Of a stretch of DNA of 64,000 bases, positions 63,475 through 64,000 are shown in pieces. How positions within the stretch are numbered: the first letter of the stretch is position 1; every line of letters starts with the position of its first letter. The translations under genes were made by a program, and so were the position numbers. The notes below the pieces were generated by a model, which had not been told where the DNA came from, ran no database searches, and saw only the letters and a list, made by a program, of their open reading frames with translations. This DNA is from Ligilactobacillus ubinensis. GTDB taxonomy: Bacteria; Bacillota; Bacilli; Lactobacillales; Lactobacillaceae. The stretch covers positions 26,560 to 90,559 of the forward strand of contig NZ_JAIULA010000010.1 in NCBI RefSeq assembly GCF_024160875.1. Reading direction: 5' to 3'.

Positions 63475-63550
63475 TATTCCCCCATATTTTTTATTTGGTT
63501 ACAAGGCATCTTCACACTACTATGAATCCTTTCGGGAATGAGTTGTAACA
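63475..63550 (-). promoter_or_regulatory. SMK-box (SAM-III) riboswitch of metK
   Basis: Read leftward: GTTACAA, TTCCCGAAAGGAT, then GATGCCTTGTAACC and finally GGGGGAA just before metK. These are the SMK-box elements. GTTACAA pairs with TTGTAAC, and the TTCCC of the core can pair with the GGGGGAA Shine-Dalgarno. SAM binding would therefore block translation. SMK boxes are known almost only in Lactobacillales. Confidence 0.92.
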
Positions 63551-63629
63551 ATACTAGTTTAGCATAAAATACGATACTAGTCACAATTAAAAAGCTATTG
63601 TTTGCAATTTTTTTGGTTCTATAATATAT

Positions 63630-63668
63630 GGTACTGATAGAAAAAATATTCTATCAATACCATTTTTT
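63630..63668 (+). terminator. Terminator inside the IS left end
   Basis: GGTACTGATAGAA pairs with TTCTATCAATACC (one mismatch) and six T follow rightward. It would shield the transposase from outside transcription. Confidence 0.75.
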
Positions 63669-63753
63669 GTTTTATACTAAAAAAGATGAAGTCTCGTCAC
63701 TTCACCTTCAAATAAAACTTGCCTTTTGACAAGTTAAGAAAGAATGTTTTCTC

Positions 63754-64000
63754 ATGAATAATTTTACTAGAATTTCACTCGGAATTAAAGACCTTAGACT
63801 CGATTTTGATCCTAAATTTTATGATTCTCCTATTTATAACGGTATTTATCATCACCATAAAGTCCATATCATTCATTTAATCCAAACTTATACTTGTTAT
63901 TGTCCAATTTGTAAGTCTAGGACGTTGCGCAACGGCTTTAAACTAGTCAAGGCTACCGCCTTACCTTCTGCTGGTATAGCCAATGTATTGTTTATTCGCA
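63754..64000 (+). CDS. ISL3-family transposase, partial
   Basis: The ATG at 63754 opens a frame without stop to the window end, at least 82 residues. It starts MNNFTRISLGIKDLRLDFDP and carries the N-terminal zinc finger TYTCYCPICKSRTLRNGF of ISL3-type transposases. The catalytic DDE part is beyond the window. Confidence 0.8.
   Translation, partial: MNNFTRISLGIKDLRLDFDPKFYDSPIYNGIYHHHKVHIIHLIQTYTCYCPICKSRTLRNGFKLVKATALPSAGIANVLFIR

Larger units (their letters stand above)
63615..64000 (+). mobile_element. Left end of an ISL3-like insertion sequence
   Basis: The element probably begins near GGTTCTATAATATATGGTAC at 63615 and runs off the window. A hairpin terminator (63630-63668) sits inside the left end and a transposase gene follows. 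The other end and target duplication are not visible. Confidence 0.65.

Overview
The window is a low-GC Firmicute chromosome segment, most likely from the Lactobacillaceae. A Ligilactobacillus (salivarius-like) host is my best guess, from the rplS-trmD-rimM-khpA-rpsP-ffh-ylxM-ftsY-smc-rnc-acpP-plsX-recG-fakA gene order, the SMK (SAM-III) riboswitch in front of metK, PepV, and an ISL3-type transposase. The species is inferred and was not checked against a database.

Positions 1 to about 18.8 kb are the early/lysogeny half of a prophage. Its left (late) part lies outside the window. Leftward genes run from the cI/cro switch at 10.05-10.42 kb down to an ArpU-type late regulator at 0.5-1.0 kb: Rha antirepressor, small early proteins, Bet/RecT annealase, PD-(D/E)XK nuclease, HNH nuclease, DnaD-like initiator with repeats resembling an origin, and a DnaC/DnaI-type loader. 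Left of arpU is a phased 18-bp repeat array followed by a hairpin-rich block ending in a terminator, which is a candidate phage RNA. A second candidate RNA (8.16-8.49 kb), a TspO gene and an unknown gene at 8.85 kb face against the early operon like cargo.

From 10.4 to 18.7 kb the rightward lysogeny module holds cI, an ImmA/IrrE protease, a membrane-anchored Mrr-like nuclease, a zinc-ribbon membrane protein, a Ser-rich lipoprotein, several small unknown proteins, and the integrase beside rplS. The most interesting part is a pair of AbiF/AbiD-type (Abi_2) HEPN genes at 14.68-15.68 and 16.35-17.45 kb. Each lies directly behind its own near-consensus promoter and a 55-70 nt two-hairpin RNA. In both, the RNA's terminator stem carries the Shine-Dalgarno sequence of the HEPN gene. 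Between them lies a protein resembling an S24 peptidase without its catalytic residues. Together they look like a duplicated RNA-linked abortive-infection module.

From 18.85 to 47.0 kb the window is housekeeping DNA, nearly all leftward: translation and SRP targeting, chromosome segregation, RNase III, fatty-acid and phospholipid synthesis, RecG, FakA, Asp23, rpmB (rightward), ThiN-Rpe-RsgA-PrkC-Stp-RsmB-Fmt-PriA-CoaBC-RpoZ-Gmk. From 47.2 to 50.4 kb there is a small accessory patch: an RHH-NfeD fusion protein with an SPFH protein, a divergent Xre / LexA-like repressor pair with a clear operator, and two small proteins. From 50.6 to 63.5 kb come pepV, nnrD, an RsuA-type pseudouridine synthase, a MurJ/YtgP-like flippase, an amino-acid permease, leuS with a T-box leader, a six-LysM peptidoglycan hydrolase and metK. 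The window ends inside an ISL3-like insertion sequence.
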